DNA from: Aphodousia faecalis | GTDB lineage: Bacteria > Pseudomonadota > Gammaproteobacteria > Burkholderiales > Burkholderiaceae_F | NCBI GenBank assembly: GCA_018712705.1 | Contig: DVGM01000033.1 | Coordinates: 1-64,000, forward strand | Length of the DNA: 64,000 bases | Direction: 5' to 3' | Shown: piece by piece, positions 1 to 7,376 of the stretch | How the letters are laid out: every line of letters begins with the position of its first letter | Numbering within the stretch: position 1 is the first letter of the stretch | Position numbers and translations under genes: made by a program | Notes under the pieces: generated by a model | What the model was told of the DNA's origin: nothing | Database searches by the model: none | What the model saw: only the letters and a program-made list of their open reading frames with translations

Positions 1-30
1 CGAGTTTGAGAATTATAAGACTCAAATTCG
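1..30. other. Inverted repeat at the window edge
   Basis: The first ten bases can pair with bases 21-30, leaving a 10-nt loop, with one G-U pair. It may be the 3' end hairpin of a gene lying left of the window, but no clean T-run follows. The function is unknown because the neighbouring gene is cut off. Confidence 0.3.
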
Positions 31-231
31 TCTTGTCAAGTCCTTTTGAAAATATTTTTTATTTTCTTTTTTTCACTTGACTGCCACCTCGCGGCGACAA
101 GGATGCTTATTATGCATTGTCTTTTTACTGATGTCAAGAAATCTTTTAAAAATTTTTCTTTACAAAGTTTTTTCTCATTTAACGGTCCCTTCTCTATCAT
201 TTCAAGCATTCAATCCAATAATGAGAAAGTC

Positions 232-933
232 ATGAGAAAAGCTTTTTTGATCGTCCCTCTTTTAGCGGCAGCTTCCATCGCTTTTGCAGCCCCTTCTGAT
301 ACAGACAGAGTCAAGGTGTTGGTTAAGCAAAAAATGAATATTGAAGCAACCAGTGCAAAACGCCTGCCCATGGGTCTTTATGAAGTTGTCGCTGATCGCA
401 ATCTTTTATATGTAGATAAGGATGTAAAGTTTTTATTTGCCGGTCATATTTACGACATCGCCAATCAAAAAGACCTAACCCAAGCTCGTTTAGATGATTT
501 ATCAAAGATCGATATAAAAGGTTTGCCTCTTGATCAAGCAATCAAAACTGTTCATGGCAAGGGCGAACGTAATTTATACGTTTTCGCAGATCCCTATTGC
601 AGTTTCTGCCAACGCTTAGAACACACTCTAAAGGATTTGGATAACGTCACCATCTACACCTTTATCACGCCGTTAATGAATTCTGCCGCCATGGTTGACA
701 GAATCCATTGTGCCGCCAACCCAGAAAAAGCATGGAACGATTGGATGCTTGAGCAAAAAGAGCCGCCGGAACTACCCAAAAACTGTAAAACTGATACGGG
801 TAACAAAAATATGATCCTATTTAACCGTTTCGGACTTGAAGGGTTGCCAACCATGTATTTTGACGATGGCTACCGCTTAGAAGGCGCTGTCAGCCTTGAA
901 GAAATTGAAAAACGCTTCAAGGAACTGAAGTAA
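232..933 (+). CDS. dsbC: DsbC-type periplasmic disulfide isomerase
   Basis: DsbC-type thiol:disulfide interchange protein of 233 aa. It would rearrange wrong disulfides in periplasmic proteins and be kept reduced by DsbD. The start is ATG 232, because a signal peptide (MRKAFLIVPLLAAASIAFA) begins there; the open frame runs back to 46 but that extension is AT-rich and unlike protein. An N-terminal dimerisation domain is followed by a thioredoxin fold with the active site C123-S-F-C126. E. coli DsbC has CGYC, so the middle residues differ. A second cysteine pair (IHCAAN and KNCKTD) matches the structural disulfide of the family. A terminator follows directly. The family call is firm; DsbG is the alternative. 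Confidence 0.9.
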   Translation: MRKAFLIVPLLAAASIAFAAPSDTDRVKVLVKQKMNIEATSAKRLPMGLYEVVADRNLLYVDKDVKFLFAGHIYDIANQKDLTQARLDDLSKIDIKGLPLDQAIKTVHGKGERNLYVFADPYCSFCQRLEHTLKDLDNVTIYTFITPLMNSAAMVDRIHCAANPEKAWNDWMLEQKEPPELPKNCKTDTGNKNMILFNRFGLEGLPTMYFDDGYRLEGAVSLEEIEKRFKELK

Positions 934-941
934 CTTTGACA

Positions 942-969
942 GGCGACTGCTAAAAACAGTCGCCTTTTT
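942..969 (+). terminator. Rho-independent terminator after dsbC
   Basis: An 8-bp GC-rich stem (GGCGACTG / CAGTCGCC) with an A-rich loop is followed by five T. It lies 9 nt after the dsbC stop codon. Confidence 0.9.
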
Positions 970-1092
970 CTAAGTGCAAGAACCTAATTCACACGTACGT
1001 CATCACTCGAAGCGTAATATACTGACGGTGTTCAATTAAGTCTTACGTTCCTGTATAAACGGCTAACCGAATACTTCTTCTGAGTTACTCCC

Positions 1093-1887
1093 ATGATTGA
1101 ATTTGTCGAACTTTTTGTTGTAGGCATCGGCGTTGGCGCTTTTGGCGCGTTGGTCGGTATCGGAGGCGGCATGATTATGGTGCCGCTTTTTATGTTGACA
1201 ATGATGGCCCCTAACGGTTCTACATTTGAAAACGTTCAGCAAGTCATCGGAACGAGTTTGTTTGGCGTTCTGCTTAATGCCCTTTCCGGTACATGGGCCT
1301 ATATCAGGCAGCACAAAGTTATGTTCCGGGCAGCAGTTCCCTTTGCCTTAGCTACCATTCCGGGCGCTTTTATGGGAAGCTACATTACGGACTACTTCAC
1401 CGGCAACAGTTTCTCGCTTATTTTCGGTTCCGCGCTGTGCATTTTGGCTATTCTCATGTACAGCAAATCCAAATCAAAGAAAGCCAATGTTTCTTCTGTT
1501 AACTTCTCGGTCGAAACTGCACACTTTAATGTTTTATTAGGCGTAGCCCTTTCTTTTATTGTCGGATTTCTGTCTTCCATTCTCGGCATCGGCGGCGGTG
1601 TTATTCATGTGCCGATGATGGTCTTTATTTTGGGTTTCCCTGCTCACATTGCCGTTGCCACTTCGACATTCATTTTGATGGTTAGCTCCTGTGTGGGCGT
1701 CATTAGCCACGCCGCTCTCAATCACATCGTTTGGATTCCGGCCATTGCGGTCGGGTGCGGTGCTATGGTTGGCGCACAAATCGGCGCTCTCTTATCAAAG
1801 AGAAGCCGCCCTCGCATCATCATCGTTTTACTTTCCTGTGTGATGTTTATTTTGGGCGGCCAATTTATTTATCGCGGGCTTTTCTAA
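1093..1887 (+). CDS. TauE/SafE family sulfite/organosulfur permease
   Basis: Integral membrane protein of 264 aa with about eight hydrophobic segments, of the TauE/SafE (DUF81) family. These permeases export sulfite, sulfoacetate or related anions. The typical internal duplication is visible: a glycine-rich loop GALVGIGGGMIMVP near residue 20 is echoed by SSILGIGGGVIHVP near residue 165. The substrate cannot be read from sequence. A sulfite or sulfate-ester role is tempting because of the arylsulfate sulfotransferase 8 kb away, but that is inference. The gene is convergent with mltA, the two stop codons being 3 nt apart. Confidence 0.85.
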   Translation: MIEFVELFVVGIGVGAFGALVGIGGGMIMVPLFMLTMMAPNGSTFENVQQVIGTSLFGVLLNALSGTWAYIRQHKVMFRAAVPFALATIPGAFMGSYITDYFTGNSFSLIFGSALCILAILMYSKSKSKKANVSSVNFSVETAHFNVLLGVALSFIVGFLSSILGIGGGVIHVPMMVFILGFPAHIAVATSTFILMVSSCVGVISHAALNHIVWIPAIAVGCGAMVGAQIGALLSKRSRPRIIIVLLSCVMFILGGQFIYRGLF

Positions 1888-1890
1888 GCA

Positions 1891-3057
1891 CTAGTTGGCT
1901 TGAGGCGTCACTCCATTGGGCAATAACACCCAAGCTTTCACTTGGCTGTTTTGTCTGCCGGCAGCCAATGCCGCCTCATCTCCGCTTCCCCAATAAAAGT
2001 CAAAGCGAATCGGGCCTTTGATGGCGCCTCCTGTATCTTGAGCAACCACGGCTCGCGTGAATTTCATATCGGGGTTGCTTTGTTCGACATCCACAACAAT
2101 AGGCCAACCCAATTGGTAATAGCGCCTGTCAACGGCAACAGAGCCTTTTTCCGTCAGAGAAACGCCCTGCGCGCCAATCGGCCCTTCATTGGGATCCTGA
2201 TCCTTTCGTTCAATGAAGAAAACATAACTAGGATTTTGATTCAAAACAGCCTGTACTTTTTTGGGATTTTTCTTTGCCCAAGCTTGGATGCTTTGCATCG
2301 ATAATTCGTGGCTCTTTAGGTACCCCTGGCGAACCAAATAATTACCGATTCCACGGTATGGATGCCCGTTTACATCACCGTAACCGACGCGCATGTAGGA
2401 TCCATCCGGTAGAACGATACGTCCAGAACCTTGCACCTGAAGAAAGAATGCCGCCACCGGGTCCTCTACCCATGCAATCGCGTATTTATCTAAATTCCGT
2501 TTGGCAAGTTGAGCCCGTGAATCGTACGGAACCAGGCGATTGCCTTCTATCTGCCCCCTCAAACGCAATCCTTTTAATTGAGGATAAATTTCAGCCAAGT
2601 CCACTGTAATTAGGTCTGACGGCATTGTGTGCAATGGATAAATGTATGGGGCTTTTTTCTTACGGCTTCCATAAAGAATAGGCTCGTAATAACCAGTCAT
2701 TTTCCCGCTATCACTGACACTGACCGCACCGTTTTGATCAACAGTTTCTGCGATAGCCTGATACGGTGTGAAATAAGCAGCGAAGAATGTTTTCGCTTGT
2801 GTTAATGGCAAAGATTTGGCTTTTGCGCAGACATCCTCCCAACCTGGGCGGCTCGCCATTTTTTCACAAGACTCTTTAAAAGCAACCAATGCCGGCTGCC
2901 AATTTTCCTCCGGCATCGCCGGCAACTGAGCATAATCCACGGGTTTTAGAGATAACTTTACCTCTCCGGGCTTCGTTGGTTTTTCAGGCGGTGTGGTTGT
3001 ACAAGCCGCCAACAAACTTGCAATGGCGGTGAAAAGACAAATTCGACTCAATCGCAT
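1891..3057 (-). CDS. mltA: Membrane-bound lytic murein transglycosylase A
   Basis: Outer-membrane lipoprotein of 388 aa that cleaves peptidoglycan glycan strands with formation of 1,6-anhydromuramic acid. ATG 3057 is chosen because a lipoprotein signal with lipobox LLAAC (lipidated Cys19) begins there; the frame extends to 3093 without it. The MltA barrel domain is followed by the C-terminal 3D domain, recognised by AQDTGGAIKGPIRFDFYWG, which contains the catalytic aspartates of the family. It is divergent from rpe with about 100 nt between the starts. In related beta-proteobacteria mltA also lies near rpe. Confidence 0.93.
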   Translation of the reverse strand: MRLSRICLFTAIASLLAACTTTPPEKPTKPGEVKLSLKPVDYAQLPAMPEENWQPALVAFKESCEKMASRPGWEDVCAKAKSLPLTQAKTFFAAYFTPYQAIAETVDQNGAVSVSDSGKMTGYYEPILYGSRKKKAPYIYPLHTMPSDLITVDLAEIYPQLKGLRLRGQIEGNRLVPYDSRAQLAKRNLDKYAIAWVEDPVAAFFLQVQGSGRIVLPDGSYMRVGYGDVNGHPYRGIGNYLVRQGYLKSHELSMQSIQAWAKKNPKKVQAVLNQNPSYVFFIERKDQDPNEGPIGAQGVSLTEKGSVAVDRRYYQLGWPIVVDVEQSNPDMKFTRAVVAQDTGGAIKGPIRFDFYWGSGDEAALAAGRQNSQVKAWVLLPNGVTPQAN

Positions 3058-3163
3058 GATTTTTCTCTGAAATAGTATTCGAGCATTGTACAAAATAGCG
3101 CCTTGATCTTTGGCTCTCGGTTACAATTGGTGCATCTTTATTTTTCTTATTGGGAAAGAGCCC

Positions 3164-3928
3164 ATGTCAATTTTCAGCCGCCCCAAACCTTCGTCCAAGT
3201 GTCGCATCGCACCCTCTATTCTTTCTGCTGATTTTGCAAGACTCGGCGAAGAGGTCAGAGATGTCGTTCAAGCCGGTGCTGATTGGATCCACTTTGATGT
3301 GATGGATAACCACTATGTTCCCAATCTCACGATCGGCCCTATGGTCTGCGAAGCCATTCGTCCCCACGTGAAAGTGCCCATTGACGTGCATTTGATGGTT
3401 GAACCCGTTGACAGCATTATTCCAATGTTTGCCAAAGCTGGTGCCGACTACATCACCTTTCACTGCGAAGCAACGAAACATATTGACCGCACACTTTCTC
3501 TGATTCATGATTGTGGCTGCAAAGCGGGTTTAGTATTTAACCCTTCCACGTCGCTTAGCTACCTTGAATACGTTCTCGATAAAGTCGACTTGGTTTTACT
3601 GATGAGCGTCAACCCCGGGTTTGGCGGACAATCCTTTATTCCCGCCGTACTCAATAAGGTGGCAACCGCTCACGGCATTATTGACAGACACACTCGAGCC
3701 ACCGGACACGAGATTTGCCTGGAAGTCGACGGTGGTGTGAAAGTAGAAAATATCGGAGCATTAGCCGCGGCCGGTGCAGATACTTTTGTAGCCGGTAGTG
3801 CCATTTTCGGTAAAAAGAGTCCCATTGGTTACAAACAAGTCATTGATCAAATGCGCGAAGCCATCGATCACGATATGGAAATGTTGCGCCGTAAAGAACT
3901 CGAGGAGATGAATAGAGATCGTGGCTAA
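3164..3928 (+). CDS. rpe: Ribulose-phosphate 3-epimerase
   Basis: Interconverts ribulose 5-phosphate and xylulose 5-phosphate in the pentose phosphate pathway (cytosol). 254 aa. ATG 3164 is preceded by GGGAAAGAG as a ribosome-binding site and fits the family N-terminus. A TIM barrel with the family motifs is seen: IAPSILSADF, HFDVMDNHYVPNLTIGP (metal and catalytic Asp), HLMV, MSVNPGFGGQSF and LEVDGGV. The 3' end overlaps gph by 8 nt, so the two are translationally coupled. Confidence 0.96.
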   Translation: MSIFSRPKPSSKCRIAPSILSADFARLGEEVRDVVQAGADWIHFDVMDNHYVPNLTIGPMVCEAIRPHVKVPIDVHLMVEPVDSIIPMFAKAGADYITFHCEATKHIDRTLSLIHDCGCKAGLVFNPSTSLSYLEYVLDKVDLVLLMSVNPGFGGQSFIPAVLNKVATAHGIIDRHTRATGHEICLEVDGGVKVENIGALAAAGADTFVAGSAIFGKKSPIGYKQVIDQMREAIDHDMEMLRRKELEEMNRDRG

Positions 3929-4613
3929 CACATTGTTATTTGACTTAGATGGCACTTTATTGGATTCAGTTGATGATCTGACAGTTGCCATTAATAACAC
4001 CCTGACTTCGCTTGATTTGAAAACAATCACGCGTGATGACGTCACTTTGTTTATCGGCAAGGGAGCAAAGGTGTTGGTGCAGAGAGCGTTAGAAAAATCA
4101 TGCGGCAAAAAGCCTGATGAAAATACAGTGCTTGAGACTCTTCCCCGCTACCTCTCGGAGATGAAGTTAGCCGAAGGGACGAGAACAAAACAACTGCCCG
4201 GTGTTCCACAAAGCCTAAAGGCTCTCCAAGAGGCTGGTTTTAAAATGGCTATTGTCACGAATAAGCCAGCAGCTATCGCCAGACGTCTAGCCTCTCAATT
4301 TAATCTGATGCCTTACTTTGAAACCATTTTGGGTGCCGGCGACGTTGACAGCGTCAAGCCCAATCCAGAAATGTTAATAGAGGCTGCTCACCGCATGGGA
4401 GTTTCTATTCGTGACTGTGTTATGATCGGTGACTCAATGAATGATTCGTTGGCGGCACGCAATGCCGGCATACGTGCATATTTATTGAAAACAGGGTATA
4501 ACGAAGGCGTTGTTATCGACCAATGGGCAAAAGAGAACGCCCCGGACGATCTTGTCTTTAACACCATGACAGAGTTGTCAGAATATCTTATAAATGAACG
4601 GAGAACAAAGTGA
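3921..4613 (+). CDS. gph: Phosphoglycolate phosphatase (HAD family)
   Basis: HAD-superfamily phosphatase of 230 aa that removes phosphate from 2-phosphoglycolate, a by-product of DNA repair and of oxygenase side reactions. GTG start inside the end of rpe. HAD motif I LLFDLDGTLLDS lies at the N-terminus, then the helical cap, motif II (IVTNKP) and motif IV (MIGDSMND). rpe-gph is a standard beta-proteobacterial pair, usually followed by trpEGDC; here a small exported protein follows instead, overlapping by 4 nt (GTGA). Confidence 0.92.
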   Translation: MANTLLFDLDGTLLDSVDDLTVAINNTLTSLDLKTITRDDVTLFIGKGAKVLVQRALEKSCGKKPDENTVLETLPRYLSEMKLAEGTRTKQLPGVPQSLKALQEAGFKMAIVTNKPAAIARRLASQFNLMPYFETILGAGDVDSVKPNPEMLIEAAHRMGVSIRDCVMIGDSMNDSLAARNAGIRAYLLKTGYNEGVVIDQWAKENAPDDLVFNTMTELSEYLINERRTK

Positions 4614-5014
4614 AAAAAATTCTCTTGCTCAGCTCTCTGCTTGCTTTGATGGTTCCATGTGTCTCTAATGCCCAAGACACCATCGAACAGTGCTACAAAT
4701 CAGCCACAACGACCTTGGCCGTTCGCGAATGCTTAAAAAAAGAATTGCAACAGTCCCGCGATGAATACCGCGAAACACTTGAAAAGCTCACTCAACAGGC
4801 CGGTGAACTTGATCGTGTAACGGGCCGAAATGAAACCTTGCCGGCTTTGGAAAAAGCCAATACAGCTTTTGACCGTTATGTTGCTGAACAGTGCCGCTTT
4901 GAAGAAAAAATGATGGGTGGCGGCTCCGGTGCCGGCGCAGCTAACTTGGCCTGTCAAATTAATCTCTTGCATATTCGCATGGGCGCTATTGAGTCCCATC
5001 TGAGTGCTCAATAG
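4610..5014 (+). CDS. Exported LprI/DUF1311-like small protein
   Basis: 134-aa exported protein with signal peptide MKKILLLSSLLALMVPCVSNA, starting at GTG 4610 inside the gph stop codon. The mature part has four cysteines and a helical pattern like the LprI N-terminal (DUF1311) domain, some members of which inhibit lysozymes. The key features seen are the spaced CYKSA, RECLKKEL, EQCRFEE and NLACQINLL segments. The function in this organism is unknown. It is the last gene of rpe-gph and occupies the place where relatives carry trpEGDC. The DUF1311 assignment is by motif and eye only. Confidence 0.6.
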   Translation: MKKILLLSSLLALMVPCVSNAQDTIEQCYKSATTTLAVRECLKKELQQSRDEYRETLEKLTQQAGELDRVTGRNETLPALEKANTAFDRYVAEQCRFEEKMMGGGSGAGAANLACQINLLHIRMGAIESHLSAQ

Positions 5015-5029
5015 TCATCAAGCATCACA

Positions 5030-5758
5030 ATGTTATTGGACACTTCTGAAGTCAAAAAGGACTGGCAGCCTTTGCTGTCGTCCTTTTTTTCTAGTACAAC
5101 GGGGCAATCACTCGTTGCCTATTTGCAAAAGCGTTTAAACGACGGCGCAGTCATTTATCCGAGCACTCCGTTTAAAGCCCTGGAATTGACGTCTTTGATG
5201 CAAACTCGGGTTGTCATCGTGGGACAAGATCCCTATCACGGTCCAGGACAAGCTCAAGGCCTGGCTTTTCACGTGGCAGCGAACTGCAAAATTCCCCCAA
5301 GCCTGAAAAATATTCATAAAGAACTAACCAGAGATCTCGGAATAGCTGCACCAGACACCGGTGAGCTTTTTGGTTGGGCTAGTCAGGGCGTTTTGTTATT
5401 AAACGCAGTGCTTACCGTCGAAGACGGGAAACCGGCCAGTCACGCCAAGAAAGGCTGGGAGGTTCTTACCGACAGCCTTTTAGCCGCTGCCGCCTCGGAC
5501 TGTGCTCCTAAGGTTTTTATGCTTTGGGGAAATTACGCTCAATCCAAAGAAAAACTAATTAAGTCTTGCAATGGAAATTATCTGGTATTAACGGCTAACC
5601 ACCCGTCACCATTATCCGCACTTAGACCTCCCGTTCCTTTCATCGGGTGCGGACATTTCTCAAAAGCCAATGATTGGCTTTGCGCTCATCAGCAAAAGCC
5701 CATTGTCTGGTCACGGTTCAGCAACTCTGATTCTGAGCAACTTTCCCTTTCTTTTTAG
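5030..5758 (+). CDS. ung: Uracil-DNA glycosylase family 1
   Basis: Removes uracil from DNA as the first step of base-excision repair. 242 aa. The water-activating loop GQDPYHGPGQAQGLAF carries catalytic Asp67, and the minor-groove loop NHPSPLSA carries His191; both are intact. It starts 15 nt after the preceding small gene, so it probably shares a transcript with rpe-gph. Confidence 0.95.
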   Translation: MLLDTSEVKKDWQPLLSSFFSSTTGQSLVAYLQKRLNDGAVIYPSTPFKALELTSLMQTRVVIVGQDPYHGPGQAQGLAFHVAANCKIPPSLKNIHKELTRDLGIAAPDTGELFGWASQGVLLLNAVLTVEDGKPASHAKKGWEVLTDSLLAAAASDCAPKVFMLWGNYAQSKEKLIKSCNGNYLVLTANHPSPLSALRPPVPFIGCGHFSKANDWLCAHQQKPIVWSRFSNSDSEQLSLSF

Positions 5759-5857
5759 CTTCTTTTTATCAAGTAGCAAAAATTTTTATGTTTTTCGAAA
5801 AAACAATACGTTACAAGCATTATGATTGTTTGCAACGTTCATTTAAGAAAAAAGCAT

Positions 5858-5884
5858 TTGCAAAGCTATTTTTTTTCCTATAAA
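5858..5884 (+). promoter_or_regulatory. Putative promoter of tRNA-Phe
   Basis: TTGCAA (5858) and TATAAA (5879) lie about 20 nt upstream of the tRNA. Spacing is 15 nt, shorter than optimal. A GC-rich stretch follows the -10, as often seen for stable RNA promoters. Confidence 0.4.
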
Positions 5885-5902
5885 ATGCGAGACTCTTACG
5901 GC

Positions 5903-5978
5903 GGCTGGGTAGCTCAGTTGGTAGAGCAGCGGATTGAAAATCCGCGTGTGGGCGGTTCGATCCCGTCCCCAGCCACCA
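5903..5978 (+). tRNA. tRNA-Phe (GAA)
   Basis: 76-nt tRNA with CCA encoded. Acceptor GGCTGGG pairs with CCCAGCC. The D-loop is AGCTCAGTTGGTAGAGC, the anticodon stem GCGGA/TCCGC holds loop TTGAAAA (anticodon GAA), and the T-arm is GGCGGTTCGATCCCGTC. Confidence 0.97.
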
Positions 5979-5986
5979 GTAAATCG

Positions 5987-6018
5987 TCCCGTGTAGTGTT
6001 CACTACTCGGGATTTTTT
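5987..6018 (+). terminator. Terminator after tRNA-Phe
   Basis: TCCCG pairs with CGGGA, and an inner TAGTG pairs with CACTA. Six T follow. It begins 8 nt after the CCA end. Confidence 0.8.
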
Positions 6019-6144
6019 ATAGCCTATTCGCCACATCTGATTTTTATTTTCAAAACTTAGGACGAGCTAAGGCTACGCTAACTCTTTCCTAATCTTCACT
6101 CTTTACCATACGTCTCATGAACAAATTGATTCAAGGAGAACAGT

Positions 6145-6534
6145 ATGAAAAAGGCCCTTTTAGCTTCCGCTTTAATGACATTGGTTGTCCCGGTTTGCAT
6201 GGCTGCGGGGCCCGTTGGATTCGGCAATTCCCCGAACAATCATAGCCAACCACAGGGATTTTCTTTAAACCCGATGAACGACATCGCCACTTTGAAGAAA
6301 AATGCTTATGATGATCAGCTCGTGACAATCAAAGGCCGTTTTACGAAGCAACTTACAAAAGACAAATTTGAGTTCACGGATACAAAAGGTCAGACCATTG
6401 TGGTGGAACTTGATGATGATCGTAACTGGTCATTTATTCGAAAAGACGCTTTAGTTGAGATTGTTGCTGAAGTTGACAAGGACTTCAAGGGGATCGAACT
6501 TGAGTGCATCAATGCAAGAAATCTTGAAAAATAA
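6145..6534 (+). CDS. BOF (YgiW/YdeI-type OB-fold) periplasmic protein
   Basis: 129-aa exported protein with signal peptide MKKALLASALMTLVVPVCMA. The mature part fits the bacterial OB-fold (BOF, YgiW/YdeI) family of stress-tolerance proteins: VTIKGRF, FEFTDTKGQTIVVELDD and VEIVAEVDK are the typical strands. Relatives are linked to peroxide, metal or antimicrobial-peptide stress, but the ligand is unknown. Good ribosome-binding site (AAGGAGA). Monocistronic, ended by a strong hairpin. Confidence 0.8.
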   Translation: MKKALLASALMTLVVPVCMAAGPVGFGNSPNNHSQPQGFSLNPMNDIATLKKNAYDDQLVTIKGRFTKQLTKDKFEFTDTKGQTIVVELDDDRNWSFIRKDALVEIVAEVDKDFKGIELECINARNLEK

Positions 6535-6549
6535 ATGCCTAGAACCACA

Positions 6550-6585
6550 AACTCCCGAAACAGGCAACTGAATCGGGAGTTTTTG
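6550..6585. terminator. Terminator between the BOF gene and the arsR-type gene
   Basis: A 9-bp stem (AACTCCCGA / TCGGGAGTT) with a T-run on the + strand. It sits between convergent genes, with the arsR stop codon 5 nt further on, so it may act in both directions. Confidence 0.85.
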
Positions 6586-6589
6586 TTTT

Positions 6590-6952
6590 TTAGTCGTTAC
6601 AGCAGGACAGATTCATCACCTTCTCAATAATATGATGCAGCTCCTGAGCCAAATCAGAGTCCGATGCACGATAAAACACTTCCTTTCCATCCCTTCTGCT
6701 TTGCACCAAGCCGCTGTATTTCAATAATCTCAAATGGTGAGCAACTGCCGGACTACTCATATTCATAAAAGCAGCAATATTGATGACGCATTCCTCTGAA
6801 TGACATAAGAGCAAAAAAATGCGACAGCGGACCGGATCGCTTAACTGTTTGAATACCCCTGCCACCTGCTCAAAGTTATCGGTTTGAGGCAATGAACTGA
6901 ACGCTTTCTCGTGCTGTCCGTGATGATGCGGTAAAGAAACTTCTTGACTCAT
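6590..6952 (-). CDS. ArsR/SmtB-family metal-responsive repressor
   Basis: Winged-helix repressor of 120 aa from ATG 6952; a TTG at 6982 would add ten residues but offers no better ribosome site. The helix-turn-helix lies near residues 50-75 (ECVINIAAFMNMSSPAVAHHLRLL), followed by wing GKEVFYRAS. Metal ligands are suggested by the N-terminal HHHGQH run and the C-terminal HH and CCND. Such proteins release DNA when Zn, Cd or Pb binds. It is divergent from an HMA protein and a P-type ATPase, and operator-like palindromes lie in between. It probably represses both directions. The exact metal is not known. Confidence 0.88.
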   Translation of the reverse strand: MSQEVSLPHHHGQHEKAFSSLPQTDNFEQVAGVFKQLSDPVRCRIFLLLCHSEECVINIAAFMNMSSPAVAHHLRLLKYSGLVQSRRDGKEVFYRASDSDLAQELHHIIEKVMNLSCCND

Positions 6953-6957
6953 TTTAA

Positions 6958-6973
6958 TTAAACGATCATTTAA
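6958..6973. promoter_or_regulatory. Operator-like palindrome 1
   Basis: TTAAACGATCATTTAA is an imperfect 16-bp palindrome with the same architecture as the two further sites downstream. It sits 5 nt upstream of the repressor ATG and just upstream of the -35 of the divergent promoter. Probable ArsR-type site by inference. Confidence 0.6.
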
Positions 6974-6975
6974 TC

Positions 6976-7004
6976 TTGACAACGTTAACTTTCAGGATTA
7001 TATT
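6976..7004 (+). promoter_or_regulatory. Sigma70 promoter for the HMA gene
   Basis: Perfect -35 TTGACA, 17-nt spacer, and -10 TATATT. On the opposite strand the same bases give TATAAT (7002-6997), a possible -10 for the divergent repressor gene. Palindromes 1 and 2 flank it. Confidence 0.75.
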
Positions 7005-7016
7005 TCCTTTTAACAA

Positions 7017-7032
7017 TTAAGTGATTACTTAA
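7017..7032. promoter_or_regulatory. Operator-like palindrome 2
   Basis: TTAAGTGATTACTTAA is part of a 22-bp near-perfect palindrome (7014-7035). It covers the expected transcription start region of the + promoter, where a bound repressor would block initiation. Confidence 0.65.
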
Positions 7033-7063
7033 TTGATTAAAAATTTAATTTAAGGATTCTGCT

Positions 7064-7282
7064 ATGAAAAAGACCTATGAAATTGAAGTTGACTGCGCTA
7101 ACTGCGCTCAATTGATGGAACAAGCCGCCTCTAAAGTTGAAGGCGTTGCTAAAGTTGTTGTCAATTTCATGACCCAAAAAATGGTCATCGAGTTTACTGA
7201 AGGCGCTGATATCAAGGCTGTAATGAAGACAGTTCTTAAAGAATGCAAGAAAGTTGAACCTGACTGTGAAATTGACCTCTAG
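7064..7282 (+). CDS. Stand-alone HMA metal-binding protein
   Basis: 72-aa single HMA domain with the metal site D10-C-A-N-C14. Such domains are normally fused to the N-terminus of Zn/Cd/Cu P-type ATPases or act as metallochaperones. The following ATPase gene lacks this domain, so this protein probably supplies it in trans. Asp before the first Cys is typical of Zn/Cd rather than Cu sites. No signal peptide, so cytosolic. It has its own promoter and is followed by a terminator-like hairpin, so its expression may exceed that of the ATPase. Confidence 0.88.
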   Translation: MKKTYEIEVDCANCAQLMEQAASKVEGVAKVVVNFMTQKMVIEFTEGADIKAVMKTVLKECKKVEPDCEIDL

Positions 7283-7294
7283 GAAGTAGTCAAG

Positions 7295-7326
7295 AAGCAC
7301 CGTTTTACACAGAAATGGTGCTTTTT
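7295..7326 (+). terminator. Terminator or attenuator between HMA gene and ATPase gene
   Basis: AAGCACC pairs with GGTGCTT, followed by a T-run. It separates the small metal-binding gene from the ATPase gene and would lower read-through. Confidence 0.7.
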
Positions 7327-7339
7327 AAATCAACAATGA

Positions 7340-7355
7340 TTAAACAAATGTTTAA
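7340..7355. promoter_or_regulatory. Operator-like palindrome 3
   Basis: TTAAACAAATGTTTAA, a near-perfect 16-bp palindrome, lies 21 nt upstream of the ATPase ATG. It has the same outer bases as palindrome 1, suggesting a second repressor-controlled start site for the ATPase. Confidence 0.6.
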
Positions 7356-7376
7356 CTGAATAGGATATCAAAGAGA

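Noticed and set aside
5822..6022. Open frame across tRNA-Phe
   Set aside because: It covers the tRNA and its terminator; not a protein gene.
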